Positions 34,275 through 45,100 of a DNA stretch of 64,000 bases are shown here, one piece after another. Where the stretch lies: the NCBI GenBank assembly GCA_017623215.1, contig JAGAPO010000069.1, positions 44,538-108,537 on the forward strand. The letters run 5' to 3'. Under the pieces are notes generated by a model. It was not told where the DNA came from. It worked only from the letters and a program-made list of their open reading frames with translations, and did not search any database. Position 1 is the first letter of the stretch; each line of letters starts with the position of its first letter. The DNA is from Lachnospiraceae bacterium (GTDB lineage Bacteria > Bacillota > Clostridia > Lachnospirales > Lachnospiraceae). Both the position numbers and the translations under genes were made by a program.

Positions 34275-36434
34275 ATGAAGGTTATCAAGAGAAACGGAAC
34301 GGAGGTCCCGTTTGATATTACCAAGATTCTGGTAGCAATCGGAAAGGCAAATGATATGGTGGAGGAGGCACAGCAGATGACGCCGATGCAGATTCAGCGC
34401 ATCGCACAGTCGGTGGAGCTTGCCTGCATCAAGCTGAATCGTTCGCCCTCGGTTGAGGAGATTCAGGATCTGGTTGAGCACCAGATTATGGCGCACGGCG
34501 CGTTCGAGGTTGCGAAAGAGTACATCACTTATCGTTATACCAGATCGTTAGTTCGCCGCAGCAATACGACGGATGAGAAGATTTTAAGCTTGATTGAGTG
34601 CTGTAATGAGGAGGCAAAGCAGGAGAATTCGAACAAGAATCCGGTTGTGAACTCGACGCAGCGTGACTATATGGCAGGAGAGGTATCGAGAGATATTACG
34701 GAGCGCATCCTTCTGCCGCAGGATATCGTGGAGGCCCATCGGGAGGGGATTATCCATTTCCACGATACCGATTATTATGCGCAGCATATGCATAACTGTG
34801 ACCTGGTGAATCTGGAGGATATGCTTCAGAACGGTACGGTAATCACCGGAACCATGATTGAGCGTCCGCACAGCTTTTCGACCGCGTGCAATATCGCGAC
34901 GCAGATCATCGCACAGGTTGCATCGAATCAGTACGGCGGACAGTCCATTTCCCTGGCGCATCTGGCTCCGTTCGTGCAGGTAAGCCGTGAGAAGATCCGC
35001 AAGATTGTCGCGGCAGAGATGGAGGCAATCGGAGCAGCTCCTTCCGAGCAGGTATTTAACGAGCTGGTGGAGAAGCGGCTGCAGGACGAGGTTCGTGCCG
35101 GCGTTCAGACGATACAGTACCAGGTGCTGACGCTGTTAACCACGAACGGACAGGCTCCGTTCGTTACCGTGTTCATGTATCTTGGCGAGGCGAAGAACGA
35201 GCAGGAGAAGGCGGATCTTGCGCTGATTATCAAGGAGACCTTAGAGCAGCGCTATCAGGGCGTTAAGAATGAGGACGGCGTCTGGGTAACACCGGCCTTC
35301 CCGAAGCTTATCTACGTATTGGAAGAGGATAATATTCACGAGGATTCCAAGTATTATTATCTGACCAAGCTGGCTGCAAAGTGTACTGCCAAGCGCATGG
35401 TACCGGATTATATATCCGAGAAGAAGATGAAAGAGTACAAGGAAGGCAACTGCTTCCCTGTTATGGGCTGCCGCTCCAACCTCTCTCCCTGGAAGGACGA
35501 GAACGGCAACTACAAGTTCTACGGACGGTTCAACCAGGGCGTCGTAACGCTGAATCTGGTGGATATCGCGCTTTCCTCCGGCGGCAATCTGGAGAAGTTC
35601 TGGAAGATATTCGATGAGCGTCTGGAGCTGTGCTACCGCGCGCTGATGTGCCGTCACAACCGTCTGAAGGGAACCCTTTCGGACGTTGCCCCGATTCTCT
35701 GGCAGTACGGCGCCTGCGCAAGGCTGAAGAAGGGCGAGACGATTGACAAGCTCTTAGTCGGCGGCTATTCCACGATATCCCTCGGCTACGCTGGCTTATA
35801 CGAGTGTGTGAAGTACATGACCGGCAAGAGCCATACAGACGAATCGGCGACTCCGTTCGCACTGGAGGTCATGAAGCATATGAATGACGCCTGCAACAAC
35901 TGGAAGAAAGAGACCACGATTGGGTTCGGCATCTACGGAACCCCGCTGGAATCCACCACCTACAAGTTCGCGAAATGCCTGCAGCGCCGGTTCGGCATCA
36001 TTCCGGGCATTACGGATAAGGGCTACATTACGAACAGCTACCACGTGCATGTATCCGAAGAGATCAACGCATTTGATAAGCTGAAGTTCGAGGCACAATT
36101 CCAGCACTTATCCACCGGCGGCGCGATCAGCTATGTAGAGGTGCCGGATATGCAGAACAACCTGGAAGCGGTGCTTCAGGTCATGAAATACATCTACGAG
36201 AACATCATGTACGCCGAACTCAACACCAAGTCCGACTACTGCCAGGTATGCGGCTGGGACGGCGAGATCAATATCGTAGAAGAAGACTCGAAGCTGATTT
36301 GGAAATGCCCGAAATGCGGCAACACCGATCAGAACAAGATGAACGTTGCCCGCCGTACCTGCGGCTACATCGGAACCCAGTTCTGGAATCAGGGCCGTAC
36401 CCAGGAGATTCGTGACCGCGTGCTTCACCTGTAA
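34275..36434 (+). CDS. nrdD: anaerobic ribonucleoside-triphosphate reductase (class III)
   Basis: NrdD makes deoxyribonucleotides without oxygen, using a glycyl radical. The 719-residue protein has an N-terminal ATP-cone (MKVIKRNGTEVPFDITKI, about residues 1-95), the catalytic barrel starting around FHDTDYYAQHMHNCDL, the zinc site CQVCG/CPKCG (Cys near 656, 659, 678, 681) and the radical Gly in RRTCGYIG (about residue 696). The ATG at 34275 is chosen over the GTG just before it. Paired NrdR boxes lie upstream and the activase nrdG downstream, across a structured spacer. Confidence 0.97.
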   Translation: MKVIKRNGTEVPFDITKILVAIGKANDMVEEAQQMTPMQIQRIAQSVELACIKLNRSPSVEEIQDLVEHQIMAHGAFEVAKEYITYRYTRSLVRRSNTTDEKILSLIECCNEEAKQENSNKNPVVNSTQRDYMAGEVSRDITERILLPQDIVEAHREGIIHFHDTDYYAQHMHNCDLVNLEDMLQNGTVITGTMIERPHSFSTACNIATQIIAQVASNQYGGQSISLAHLAPFVQVSREKIRKIVAAEMEAIGAAPSEQVFNELVEKRLQDEVRAGVQTIQYQVLTLLTTNGQAPFVTVFMYLGEAKNEQEKADLALIIKETLEQRYQGVKNEDGVWVTPAFPKLIYVLEEDNIHEDSKYYYLTKLAAKCTAKRMVPDYISEKKMKEYKEGNCFPVMGCRSNLSPWKDENGNYKFYGRFNQGVVTLNLVDIALSSGGNLEKFWKIFDERLELCYRALMCRHNRLKGTLSDVAPILWQYGACARLKKGETIDKLLVGGYSTISLGYAGLYECVKYMTGKSHTDESATPFALEVMKHMNDACNNWKKETTIGFGIYGTPLESTTYKFAKCLQRRFGIIPGITDKGYITNSYHVHVSEEINAFDKLKFEAQFQHLSTGGAISYVEVPDMQNNLEAVLQVMKYIYENIMYAELNTKSDYCQVCGWDGEINIVEEDSKLIWKCPKCGNTDQNKMNVARRTCGYIGTQFWNQGRTQEIRDRVLHL

Positions 36435-36495
36435 AGCAAAAGCCGACGGCAGAGATCAGCCGATATTTGGAATAACAATATAATAACAGAAAACG

Positions 36496-36570
36496 AGCCC
36501 GCAAGACGTCAGACTACTCTGCCCTTTGTCAGGAAGACAAGGGGCAGAACCGAAAACCGTTTTGCGGGCT
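36496..36570 (+). other. nested hairpin in the nrdD-nrdG spacer
   Basis: AGCCCGCAA (36496-36504) pairs with TTGCGGGCT (36562-36570). Inside it TCTGCCCTTTGTC (36518-36530) pairs with GACAAGGGGCAGA (36536-36548) around AGGAA, with one G-T/mismatch. No T tract follows. It may be a processing or stability element setting the NrdD:NrdG ratio. Confidence 0.55.
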
Positions 36571-36612
36571 GCTTCATCCAAAATCCAGACAAACAGGGAG
36601 AAGAAACAATAT

Positions 36613-37149
36613 ATGTATTACGGACAAATCAAAAATTGTGATATCGCGAACGGAGAAGGCGTCAGAATCTCTCTGTTCGTGTCCGGCTGCAGAAATCGCT
36701 GTGAGCATTGCTTCCAGCCGGAAACCTGGGCATTTGACTACGGTGAGCCATTCACGAAAGAGACCGAAGAGAAGCTGTTAAAGCTGTTGAAGCCGAGCTA
36801 TATCAACGGTCTGACCGTACTTGGCGGCGAGCCGTTCGAGCCGGAGAACCAGAGAACTCTGGTCGAGTTCCTGCGCCGCGTTAAGCGCGAGCTTCCGGGA
36901 AAAACCATCTGGAGCTACACCGGCTACACATGGGAACAGCTCCGCACCGAAGGCAGTCACCCGCGCTGCGAAGCTACAGACGCCCTCCTTTCGATGCTGG
37001 ACGTTCTGGTAGACGGAAGATTCATACAGGCACTGCATGACATCTCTCTAAAGTTCCGAGGTTCCTCCAACCAAAGAATTATAGACGTTCAAACCACCCT
37101 CTCCACAGGAACCCTTACCCTCATGCCCCTCGGAGAGCGCGGAAAATAG
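36613..37149 (+). CDS. nrdG: anaerobic ribonucleotide reductase activating protein (radical SAM)
   Basis: NrdG installs the glycyl radical on NrdD. The 178-residue protein has the radical SAM cluster GCRNRCEHC (Cys 26, 30, 33), GEGVRISLFVSG before it and LTVLGGEPFEPENQ, the GGEP SAM motif. The later IWSYTGYTWEQL is family-typical. The ATG at 36613 (MYYGQIKNCDI) is used; the in-frame ATG at 36526 lies inside the hairpin. It ends at a strong bidirectional terminator shared with the flavodiiron gene. Confidence 0.95.
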   Translation: MYYGQIKNCDIANGEGVRISLFVSGCRNRCEHCFQPETWAFDYGEPFTKETEEKLLKLLKPSYINGLTVLGGEPFEPENQRTLVEFLRRVKRELPGKTIWSYTGYTWEQLRTEGSHPRCEATDALLSMLDVLVDGRFIQALHDISLKFRGSSNQRIIDVQTTLSTGTLTLMPLGERGK

Positions 37150-37176
37150 CGTGAAAAAGACAGAAACAAAAGCTTG

Positions 37177-37217
37177 GAACAAACCAGCCCGTCCGTTGCG
37201 GACGGGCTGGTTTGTTC
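37177..37217. terminator. bidirectional terminator between nrdG and the flavodiiron gene
   Basis: A perfect 19-bp inverted repeat (37177-37195 with 37199-37217, core CCAGCCCGTCCG) around TTG lies between the two converging genes. Both ends are AC/GT- rather than T-rich, so efficiency is uncertain. Confidence 0.75.
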
Positions 37218-37220
37218 CTT

Positions 37221-38375
37221 CTATTTACAAAGCTCCGTGGCCAGCGCCTCAATCTGCGCGATACTCTCCGGATTCATCGCGGACTTAATCGTAACCGCAG
37301 TCTCAGCAAATGTAAGCTTCTTGCAGCCCTCCAACATCTGCCGCATTACCTTTGCGGCTGTAGGGGCCCAGGAGCCGTTCTCCATCAGGGCAACCGTGCG
37401 GTTCTGGAAATTACGCTCCGTCAGATGATGAATGAACTCCTTCATAAAGGGGAACACATCTGCGTTGTAAGTCGAAGAAGCCAGAACCAGCCGGTCACAG
37501 CGGAACGCATCCGCCACGGCCGCGGCCATATCGCAGCGGGCAAGGTCGGTCAGCACAACCTCTTTGCAGCCTTTTTCTTTCAGCTTATCCGCCAAAAGCA
37601 GAGCCGCCTGCTTCGTGTGTCCATATATGGAAGCGTAAGCGATCAGGACCCCGTCGGACTCTGCCGCATAAGAGGACCAGGTCTGATACAGCCCGATATA
37701 ATAGCCGAGATTCTCAGTAACCACAGGACCATGCAGCGGACAGATGACCGCAATGTCAAGAGCGGCGGCCTTCTTTAATAAAGCCTGAGCCTGTACACCG
37801 TATTTGCCGACAATACCGATGTAGTAGCGGCGTGCTTCCGGAGCCCAGTCCTCCTCCGCATCCAGTGCGCCGAACTTGCCGAACGCGTCTGCGGAGAAAA
37901 GAACCTTATCCAGGCTGTCATAGGTTACGATAACCTCGGGCCAGTGAACCATCGGTGCGGTCACAAAGGTCAGAGTATGTGCACCGAGGGTCAGAGTCTG
38001 TCCTTCTCCGACTACAAGCCGTCTGTCCGCAAAATCGGTTCCAAAGAACTGCTTTATCATCACGAAGGCTTTGGCGGAGGATACCACCACAGCTTCTGGA
38101 TATGTGTCCATAAAGGTTACAATATTGGCCGAATGATCCGGCTCCATATGCTGCACGATAAGATAATCCGGCTTGCGCCCCTCTAAGATGTTCTCGATAT
38201 TAGCCAGCCATTCTTCGCCGAAGCGGGCATCTACGGTATCCATAACCGCGATCTTTTCATCCAGAATAACATAGGAATTATAAGCCATTCCATTGGGAAC
38301 GGGATACTGCCCTTCAAATAAATCGATACTGTGGTCGTTCACGCCAACATACCGAATATCCTCTGTAATCATCAT
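37221..38375 (-). CDS. flavodiiron protein (FprA-type O2/NO reductase)
   Basis: Flavodiiron proteins reduce O2 to water or NO to N2O and protect anaerobes. The 384-residue protein has the diiron lactamase-like domain with VQHMEPDHSANIV (HxExDH, near residue 75), VHWPEVIVTY and later LHGPVV ligands, and a C-terminal flavodoxin domain starting VLIAYASIYGHTKQAALLLA. The start at 38375 or 38372 follows GGAGG; an ATG at 38387 lies before it. It is close to nrdDG, both useful when oxygen tension changes. Confidence 0.94.
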   Translation of the reverse strand: MMITEDIRYVGVNDHSIDLFEGQYPVPNGMAYNSYVILDEKIAVMDTVDARFGEEWLANIENILEGRKPDYLIVQHMEPDHSANIVTFMDTYPEAVVVSSAKAFVMIKQFFGTDFADRRLVVGEGQTLTLGAHTLTFVTAPMVHWPEVIVTYDSLDKVLFSADAFGKFGALDAEEDWAPEARRYYIGIVGKYGVQAQALLKKAAALDIAVICPLHGPVVTENLGYYIGLYQTWSSYAAESDGVLIAYASIYGHTKQAALLLADKLKEKGCKEVVLTDLARCDMAAAVADAFRCDRLVLASSTYNADVFPFMKEFIHHLTERNFQNRTVALMENGSWAPTAAKVMRQMLEGCKKLTFAETAVTIKSAMNPESIAQIEALATELCK

Positions 38376-38431
38376 AAAAACCTCCATAATTAATATATCT
38401 GTGTAAGTTCAGTTATTCGCATTACCGCATG

Positions 38432-38459
38432 ATTATAGCACATTTGCAATCGGTTGAAC
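38432..38459 (-). promoter_or_regulatory. promoter of the flavodiiron gene
   Basis: On the minus strand GTTCAA (38454-38459) and TATAAT (38432-38437) are 16 bp apart, with TGTGC before the -10. It is back to back with the promoter at 38468. Confidence 0.6.
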
Positions 38460-38467
38460 AGGTCTAA

Positions 38468-38496
38468 TTGACATTATCCCCAAAGATTAGTATACT
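38468..38496 (+). promoter_or_regulatory. promoter of the histidine phosphatase gene
   Basis: TTGACA (38468-38473) and TATACT (38491-38496) are 17 bp apart, 69 bases before the ATG. Confidence 0.75.
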
Positions 38497-38565
38497 GAAA
38501 ACAAAGCGGCTATAGTTCCGGCAAAGGGAAGGAACGGATATGAGCGAGAAAAGAAGGAGAATGCG

Positions 38566-39213
38566 ATGCTTTTATATATTATCAGACATGGACAGACACA
38601 GTGGAATGTAGAAAAACGGCTGCAGGGCCGGGCGGATACGGAGCTTGACAAGGATGGAATCCGATTGGCGAAGGTAACGGCGGAGAAGATGAAAGACATC
38701 CCGTTTGATCTTGCGCTTACCAGCCCGTTAAAGCGGGCGAGGAATACGGCTGAGATCATCCTTGCAGGGAGGAATGTCCCAATTATTGAGGATGAGAGGC
38801 TGATGGAGATTTCATTCGGATCCTGGGAGGGACTTAGCTGCTCAAAGACGAATTTTGAGATACCGACAGAGCATTTTGATGACTTTTACCAGAAACCGTT
38901 CGAGTTCGTAACGGCGGCGGACGGAGAGACGATTCGGCAGGTCTGCGAGAGACTGAAAGGGTTCTATGAGGAGCTGATTGCCAAGAAAGCGTATCAGGAT
39001 AAGACGATTCTGATTGCGACACACGGCTGCGCGGTCCGGGCTCTTTTGAATAATGTCTATGAGAATAAGGAAGATTTTTGGAGGGGCCATGTACCGATGA
39101 ACTGCGCGGTGAATGTCGTGGAGGTAACGAACGGTAAGGCCAGGCTTCTGGAAGAGGATAAAATCTACTACTCGAAAGAGGATTGTGTGGATTTTTATGC
39201 GGCTGAACGATAG
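38566..39213 (+). CDS. histidine phosphatase-family protein (phosphoglycerate mutase-like)
   Basis: The 215-residue protein has the phosphohistidine motif LYIIRHGQTQWNVEKRLQGR (RHG) at the start, ALTSPLKRARNTAEIIL with the second Arg, the catalytic Glu in MEISFGSWEGL and the late His in ILIATHGCAVRALL. Substrate is open: the family covers phosphoglycerate mutase, cobalamin phosphatases and general phosphatases. It has its own promoter and a short spacer to the GH3 gene. Confidence 0.9.
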   Translation: MLLYIIRHGQTQWNVEKRLQGRADTELDKDGIRLAKVTAEKMKDIPFDLALTSPLKRARNTAEIILAGRNVPIIEDERLMEISFGSWEGLSCSKTNFEIPTEHFDDFYQKPFEFVTAADGETIRQVCERLKGFYEELIAKKAYQDKTILIATHGCAVRALLNNVYENKEDFWRGHVPMNCAVNVVEVTNGKARLLEEDKIYYSKEDCVDFYAAER

Positions 39214-39336
39214 AACTGTGGATAAAGCCGCTTATGTGGCGGAATGCATAAGAATACAACAAAATACAAAAGAAAGGTACAGAATGTAACAGGAGGAGCT
39301 CGAACAGAACGAAGCACTCCGGAAAGGGAGAAGAGA

Positions 39337-42105
39337 ATGGCAAAGGTATTTGATCTGGAGGCATATGCAAAGAAGGCAAGAGAAGCGGTCAGCGAAGGAA
39401 TTGTAATGCTTAAGAACGAGAAGGAGACGCTGCCGCTAAAGAAGGGAAGTAAGGTTGCGGTATTCGGAAGAAACCAGTTCAGTTATTATAAGAGCGGAAC
39501 CGGTTCGGGCGGCGCGGTGAACACGGGGAATATCGTGGATGTCCTAAAAGCGCTGTCAGGAGAGGAGATTGTAATTAATCAGGCGGTAAAGGCGGAATAC
39601 GAGAAATGGCTTGTGGATCATCCGTTTGATGATGGATGCGGCTGGGCGTCCGAACCGTGGTTCCAGGAGGAGATGCCGCTATCCGAAGCCTTCGTAAAGC
39701 AGGCGGCGAAGGAATCGGATACCGCGCTGATTCTGCTTGGACGGACCGCGGGTGAGGATAAGGACAATAAGGGAGAAGCGGGAAGCTATTATCTGACCGA
39801 GACGGAAGAGCAGATGCTTGCTCTTGTCTGCAAAGAATTTGAAAAGACCGCAGTTCTTTTAAACGTGGGAAATATTATTGATATGAAATGGGCAGAGAAG
39901 TATCAGCCTCAGGCAGTTCTGTATATCTGGCAGGGCGGCCAGGAGGGCGGAAAAGGGACCGCGGATGTCCTGATGGGACGCGTATCTCCTTCGGGTAAGC
40001 TGACCGATACGATTGCGCGGGATCTGGCGGATTATCCGGCACATGGACATTTCGGAGACGAGACGCGCAATGAGTATGAAGAAGATATCTATGTGGGATA
40101 CCGTTATTTTGAAACTTTTGCGAAGGATGAGGTGGTGTATCCCTTCGGATTCGGCTTATCGTATACAACCTTTGAGATACAGGCGGAGGGAGTCGAAGAG
40201 CTGGAAGATGCGGTCCGGTTCACCGCAGCGGTTGTGAATACCGGTAAGACAGCGGGCAAAGAGGTGGTTCAGGTATACTGCGAGGCACCTCAGGGGAAGC
40301 TTGGCAAGCCGTCCCGCAGCCTGATTGGATTTGCAAAGACTGCGTGCCTTGCTCCGGGAGAGAGAACACAGGTTGTAATCGAATGCCCGAACGATACGAT
40401 GGCATCGTATGATGATTCCGGCGTGACGGGACACAAGTCCTGCTATGTGCTGGAAGAGGGCGAGTATGCATTCTATGTGGGCAGCGATGTCAGAAGCGCA
40501 AAGAAGGCCGGAAGGATTGTGCGCAATACTCTGCAGGTTGTGGAACAGCTTGGCGAGGCGATGGCTCCGGTGGTTCCTTTAAGGAGAATGAAGCCGGAGG
40601 AATGCGGGGAAGGATATCGAATCACCTATGAGAAGGCTCCGATGCGTACCTATGAATTGAAAGAGCGAGTGGAAGCGGGCAGAACAAAGGAGCTTGCTTA
40701 TACCGGCGATCGCGGAATTAAGCTTCTGGATGTTGCAGAAGGAAAGGCTTCGATGGACGAATTCATAGCACAGCTCTCGGATCACGATCTGTGCTGCATC
40801 GTCCGCGGAGAAGGCATGTGCTCACCGAAGGTAACGCCGGGTACGGCGGCTGCGTTCGGCGGTGTGACCGAAAGCCTGAAGGCATTTGGAATTCCGACTG
40901 CATGCTGTGCGGACGGACCGAGCGGAATCCGCATGGACTGCGGAACGATCGCGTTCTCGATGCCGAACGGAACCTGCCTTGGTTCTTCCTTCAATGAAGA
41001 ACTGGCGCGTGAGCTGTATGAGTTCGAGGGGCTTGAGCTTAGAAAGAACAAGATAGACACGCTTCTTGGACCGGGAATGAATATACACAGACATCCGCTG
41101 AACGGAAGAAACTTTGAGTATTTTTCCGAGGATCCGCTTCTGACCGGTAAGATGGCAGCGGCTCAGTTAAAGGGAATGCAGCGGTATCAGGTAACGGGAA
41201 CGATTAAGCATTTTGCCTGCAACAGCCAGGAGTTCCATAGACATGACGTGGAAGCGGTTGTTTCGGAGAGAGCGCTGAGAGAGATTTATCTGAAGGCATT
41301 TGAGATTGCTGTAAAAGAGGGTGGTGCGTATTCGCTGATGACCTCGTATAATCCGATCAACGGCCTTTGGACGGCAAGCAATTATGATTTGCTGACCACG
41401 ATTTTACGCGGGGAGTGGGGCTATCGCGGATTGGTTATGACGGACTGGTGGGCAAAGGCCAATGACGAAGGACAGCCCGCAGATCGCAGAAATGTTGCGG
41501 CAATGGTCAGAAGCCAGAATGATGTAAGCATGGTAACCAGAGATGCCGATACCAATACAAGCGGAGATAATTCCGACGAGTGCCTGGCAAATGGAACGGC
41601 CTCGCGCGCGGATTATCAGAGATGCGCGGCGAACCTTTGCGGCGTGCTGATGAGAATGCCGGCGTTTCAGCGTCTGAACGGTCAGGAGGATGAACTGGAT
41701 AAGGCACTTGCGCAGTATGCGAAGGAAGAGGAAGGGGCAGACGGTGAGGTTGCGCTTGTCAGAATTGAGGACAGGGAGGAGCTGGATCACTCGTTCATCC
41801 GCGCGGAAAAGGGAAAGAACAGCATCTTCCAGATTATCGCTCCCTTCCGACGCCGCCATAAGCTGACGCTTACGGTAAGAAGCACCGCGGAGAGCGACCT
41901 GGCGCAGCTGCCGTTTTCTGTATTTATTAATCGTGAGCTGAAGACGACGATTACGCTGGAGGGCAAAGACAGGGAGTGGAACACGATAGAGATTGACCTG
42001 GGCTTCATGGAAGGAAATAACTACTATTTGAAATTCTATTTTGCACAGAGCGGGCTTGTGATTCGGAATGTGAGCCTGGACTGCAGCAGTGAAGAGAGAG
42101 AATGA
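39337..42105 (+). CDS. glycoside hydrolase family 3 enzyme, domain-permuted
   Basis: A beta-glucosidase-type enzyme of 922 residues with the two GH3 halves in swapped order. It begins with what is usually the C-terminal half: AREAVSEGIVMLKNEKETLP, the acid/base-side sandwich, then VYPFGFGLSYTTFEI and a fibronectin-III-like domain. The (beta/alpha)8 half comes last, with ADGPSGIRMD, LLGPGMNIHRHPLNGRNFEY and IKHFACNSQEFHRHDV. The nucleophile Asp is in VMTDWWAKA at about residue 703. Permuted GH3 enzymes are known from rumen and gut Clostridia. No signal peptide is seen, so it is cytoplasmic. The ATG at 39337 follows GGGAGAAGAGA. It overlaps the next gene by four bases. Confidence 0.92.
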   Translation: MAKVFDLEAYAKKAREAVSEGIVMLKNEKETLPLKKGSKVAVFGRNQFSYYKSGTGSGGAVNTGNIVDVLKALSGEEIVINQAVKAEYEKWLVDHPFDDGCGWASEPWFQEEMPLSEAFVKQAAKESDTALILLGRTAGEDKDNKGEAGSYYLTETEEQMLALVCKEFEKTAVLLNVGNIIDMKWAEKYQPQAVLYIWQGGQEGGKGTADVLMGRVSPSGKLTDTIARDLADYPAHGHFGDETRNEYEEDIYVGYRYFETFAKDEVVYPFGFGLSYTTFEIQAEGVEELEDAVRFTAAVVNTGKTAGKEVVQVYCEAPQGKLGKPSRSLIGFAKTACLAPGERTQVVIECPNDTMASYDDSGVTGHKSCYVLEEGEYAFYVGSDVRSAKKAGRIVRNTLQVVEQLGEAMAPVVPLRRMKPEECGEGYRITYEKAPMRTYELKERVEAGRTKELAYTGDRGIKLLDVAEGKASMDEFIAQLSDHDLCCIVRGEGMCSPKVTPGTAAAFGGVTESLKAFGIPTACCADGPSGIRMDCGTIAFSMPNGTCLGSSFNEELARELYEFEGLELRKNKIDTLLGPGMNIHRHPLNGRNFEYFSEDPLLTGKMAAAQLKGMQRYQVTGTIKHFACNSQEFHRHDVEAVVSERALREIYLKAFEIAVKEGGAYSLMTSYNPINGLWTASNYDLLTTILRGEWGYRGLVMTDWWAKANDEGQPADRRNVAAMVRSQNDVSMVTRDADTNTSGDNSDECLANGTASRADYQRCAANLCGVLMRMPAFQRLNGQEDELDKALAQYAKEEEGADGEVALVRIEDREELDHSFIRAEKGKNSIFQIIAPFRRRHKLTLTVRSTAESDLAQLPFSVFINRELKTTITLEGKDREWNTIEIDLGFMEGNNYYLKFYFAQSGLVIRNVSLDCSSEERE

Positions 42106-45100
42106 TGTACATAGCGGATCTGCATATTCATTCCCGCTATTCCAGAGCGACAAGCCGTGATCTGACTCCGGAGCAGCTTGATGTATGGGCGGGAAGAAAA
42201 GGCATTGATATTGTAGGAACGGGAGATTTTACCCATCCGGCCTGGAGGCAGGAGCTAAGAGACAGCCTGATTCCGGCGGAGGATGGTCTGTACCGGCTAA
42301 AGGAGGAGGCGCGCCTTACTGATCCAATCGCGGGAGGAAGGCACCCGAGATTTGTGATATCCGGGGAAATCAGCTCGATTTATAAAAAGAACGGCAGGAC
42401 CAGGAAGGTTCACAGCCTGATCCTGCTTCCGGGCCTTGAGGAGGCGGAGCGGCTTTCTGTCAGGCTGGAAGCAATCGGAAATATCCACTCGGACGGAAGG
42501 CCGATTCTGGGGCTGGACTGCCGTGATCTGCTTGAGATTACCTTAGAGGTGTGCCCGAGGGCGATATTTGTGCCGGCGCATATCTGGACGCCGCATTTCT
42601 CGGTGTTCGGAGCATTTTCGGGCTTTGATACGATGGAGGAGTGCTTCGAGGATTTGACGCCGTATATTCATGCGGTCGAGACGGGGCTTTCTTCGGATCC
42701 GCCGATGAACTGGCGGCTGTCTGCGCTGGACCGATATCAGCTGATATCGAATTCGGACGCGCATTCCCCGGCTAAGCTTGGACGGGAGGCGAATCTTCTT
42801 TCAACACCGCTTTCGTATTCCGGGCTGTATGACGCGATTCAGACCGGGCAGGGCCTGGAAGGAACGATTGAATTCTTTCCCGAGGAAGGAAAATATCACT
42901 GCGACGGCCACCGCAAATGCAATGTGTGTCTGACGCCGGCTCAGGCGGACGCTTACTCCGGATTATGCCCGGTATGTAAAAAGAAGCTTACGATCGGGGT
43001 GTCGCACCGGGTGGAACAGCTCGCGGACAGGGAAGAGGGCGCGGTAAGGCCGAATGCAAAGCCCTATGAGAGTCTGGCACCGTTGCAGGAAGTCATTGCC
43101 TCGTGTACAGGGCTGTCTGCAGCAAGCACGAAGGTACAGCAAAAGTATGAGGCGATGCTTGGCGCACTTGGCAGCGAATTCTCCATTCTGCGGGAGGTGC
43201 CGCTTGCAGATGTTCGGCGCGGATTCGGAGAGGCGATGGCCGAGGGAATCCGACGGCTTCGCGCAGGAGAAGTAAAGCGCATCCCGGGGTATGATGGGGA
43301 ATATGGAATCATCCGGCTGTTGGAGCCCTGGGAAGCGGAGGAATTGAACGGACAGATGAGTCTGTTTGCAATGATGGATTCTGCGCCGGGAACGCTGACT
43401 GAGAAGCAAGGAAGGGCGCCTGAAGACGGCAGCAGCCCGGAGAACGGCGGGGGTTCGGCAGGCGGCGGAGCTTCAGACGGCGGCACGAGTTCGGAACCAG
43501 GCCGGGAGGCAGGGCTGAATCCGGAGCAGCGGCGCGCGGCAATGCAGGAGGCGCGTACAGTTGCGGTAATAGCCGGGCCCGGAACGGGAAAGACAAGGAC
43601 GCTGATAGCCCGAATCGAATATCTGATGGAAGAAAAGCGTGTGAAGCCCGGCTATATTACAGCGGTTACCTTTACCAATCGGGCGGCTTCGGAGTTAAAG
43701 GAGAGAATCGGCCGAAGCCCGGAGGGAAAGAGGAGGGCAAAGCAGCTGCAGGTCGGAACCTTCCATTCCATATGCCGAAGCTTTCTAAAAGAACAGGGAT
43801 ATTCCTATGTACTTGCTGATGAGTCAGAAACCCTTGAATTCGCAGAAAACACGAGAAAGGAATTCGGTCTGAAGCTTACACCCTCACAGCTGCTGAGGAA
43901 GATATCCAGGAGAAAGGCGGGATGTTCGAATTCCGAAGCTATCTGGAATGTTCCGGAGGAGGCATATCTGCATTATCAGAACCAGCTTGCGGCGCGCAAT
44001 GCGCTGGATTATGATGATTTGCTTTTAAAGACGCTTGCGATTCTGAAAGAAGGGCCCGGAAAATGTGCGAAGGAAGAGACGAATCCGGCGGCAGGGCAGA
44101 ATTCAGAAAGGAAAGCACGAAAGCCGAAGACCGCGGAATTAGAGCGGCTGAGGCGCTTCACCTATCTGCTGGTGGATGAATTCCAGGACTGCAGCCCGGT
44201 TCAATATGAATTAATCAAAGCGTGGAATGCGTACGGAGCGGAATTATTTGTAATCGGCGATCCGGATCAGGCGATCTATGGATTCCGCGGTGCGGATGCG
44301 CGCTGCTTTGAGCGGCTGCTTTGCGATTATCCGCAGAGCGCGGTGATCCGGTTAAAAGAGCAGTACCGCTCCACACCCGAGATAGTGAGTGCCGCCGTAT
44401 CGGTAATCGGACGGAATCCGGGAGGGGAACGCATGCTCGAACCAAAGAAAGAGAGCGGCCTGCCCGTCCGCGTAGTGACTGCCGGAAGCGAAACGGCGGA
44501 GGCGATCTTTGCGGCAAAGGAGATCACACGGCTGATTGGCGGCATTGATATGCTGGACGCGCAGGAAAGGGAGCCTGGTAGCAGAGAAACCGGATTTGGA
44601 GACATCGCAATTCTATACCGCACGAACCGGCAGGCGTCCGTTCTGGAAACATGCCTGCAAAAAGAAGGAATCCCCTATGTAGTTGCCGGAAAGGATGATT
44701 TCTTAACCGAGGAAAAGGTGAGAGGAACCATCTGCTTTTTCCGGGCGGTCTTAGCCCCGGAGGATACGGCTGCGGCAGAGCTGTGCAAAAAGCTGCTGTG
44801 GAAGCTTGAGAAAACTGTCATCGCAGACACGGTATTTGCAGAGACGAAAGCGCAGTATGAAGAAAGAATCGCGAAGGAAAAGCCGCATAAGCTGTTGGAA
44901 CGGTTCTTAAAGGAGCAGGGACTTTCAGAGCAGGAGGGTTTAAAAAAGCTGCTTGGAATGAGCCGGTTCTACAAGACAATGCCTGAGTTCCTGGAAGCGC
45001 TTGCGCTCGGAGGAGAGGCGGATCTGCGGCGCTGCGGAGGAAAGGCATATACAGCGGACGCCGTGACGCTTTCCACGCTGCACGCGTCTAAGGGACTGGA

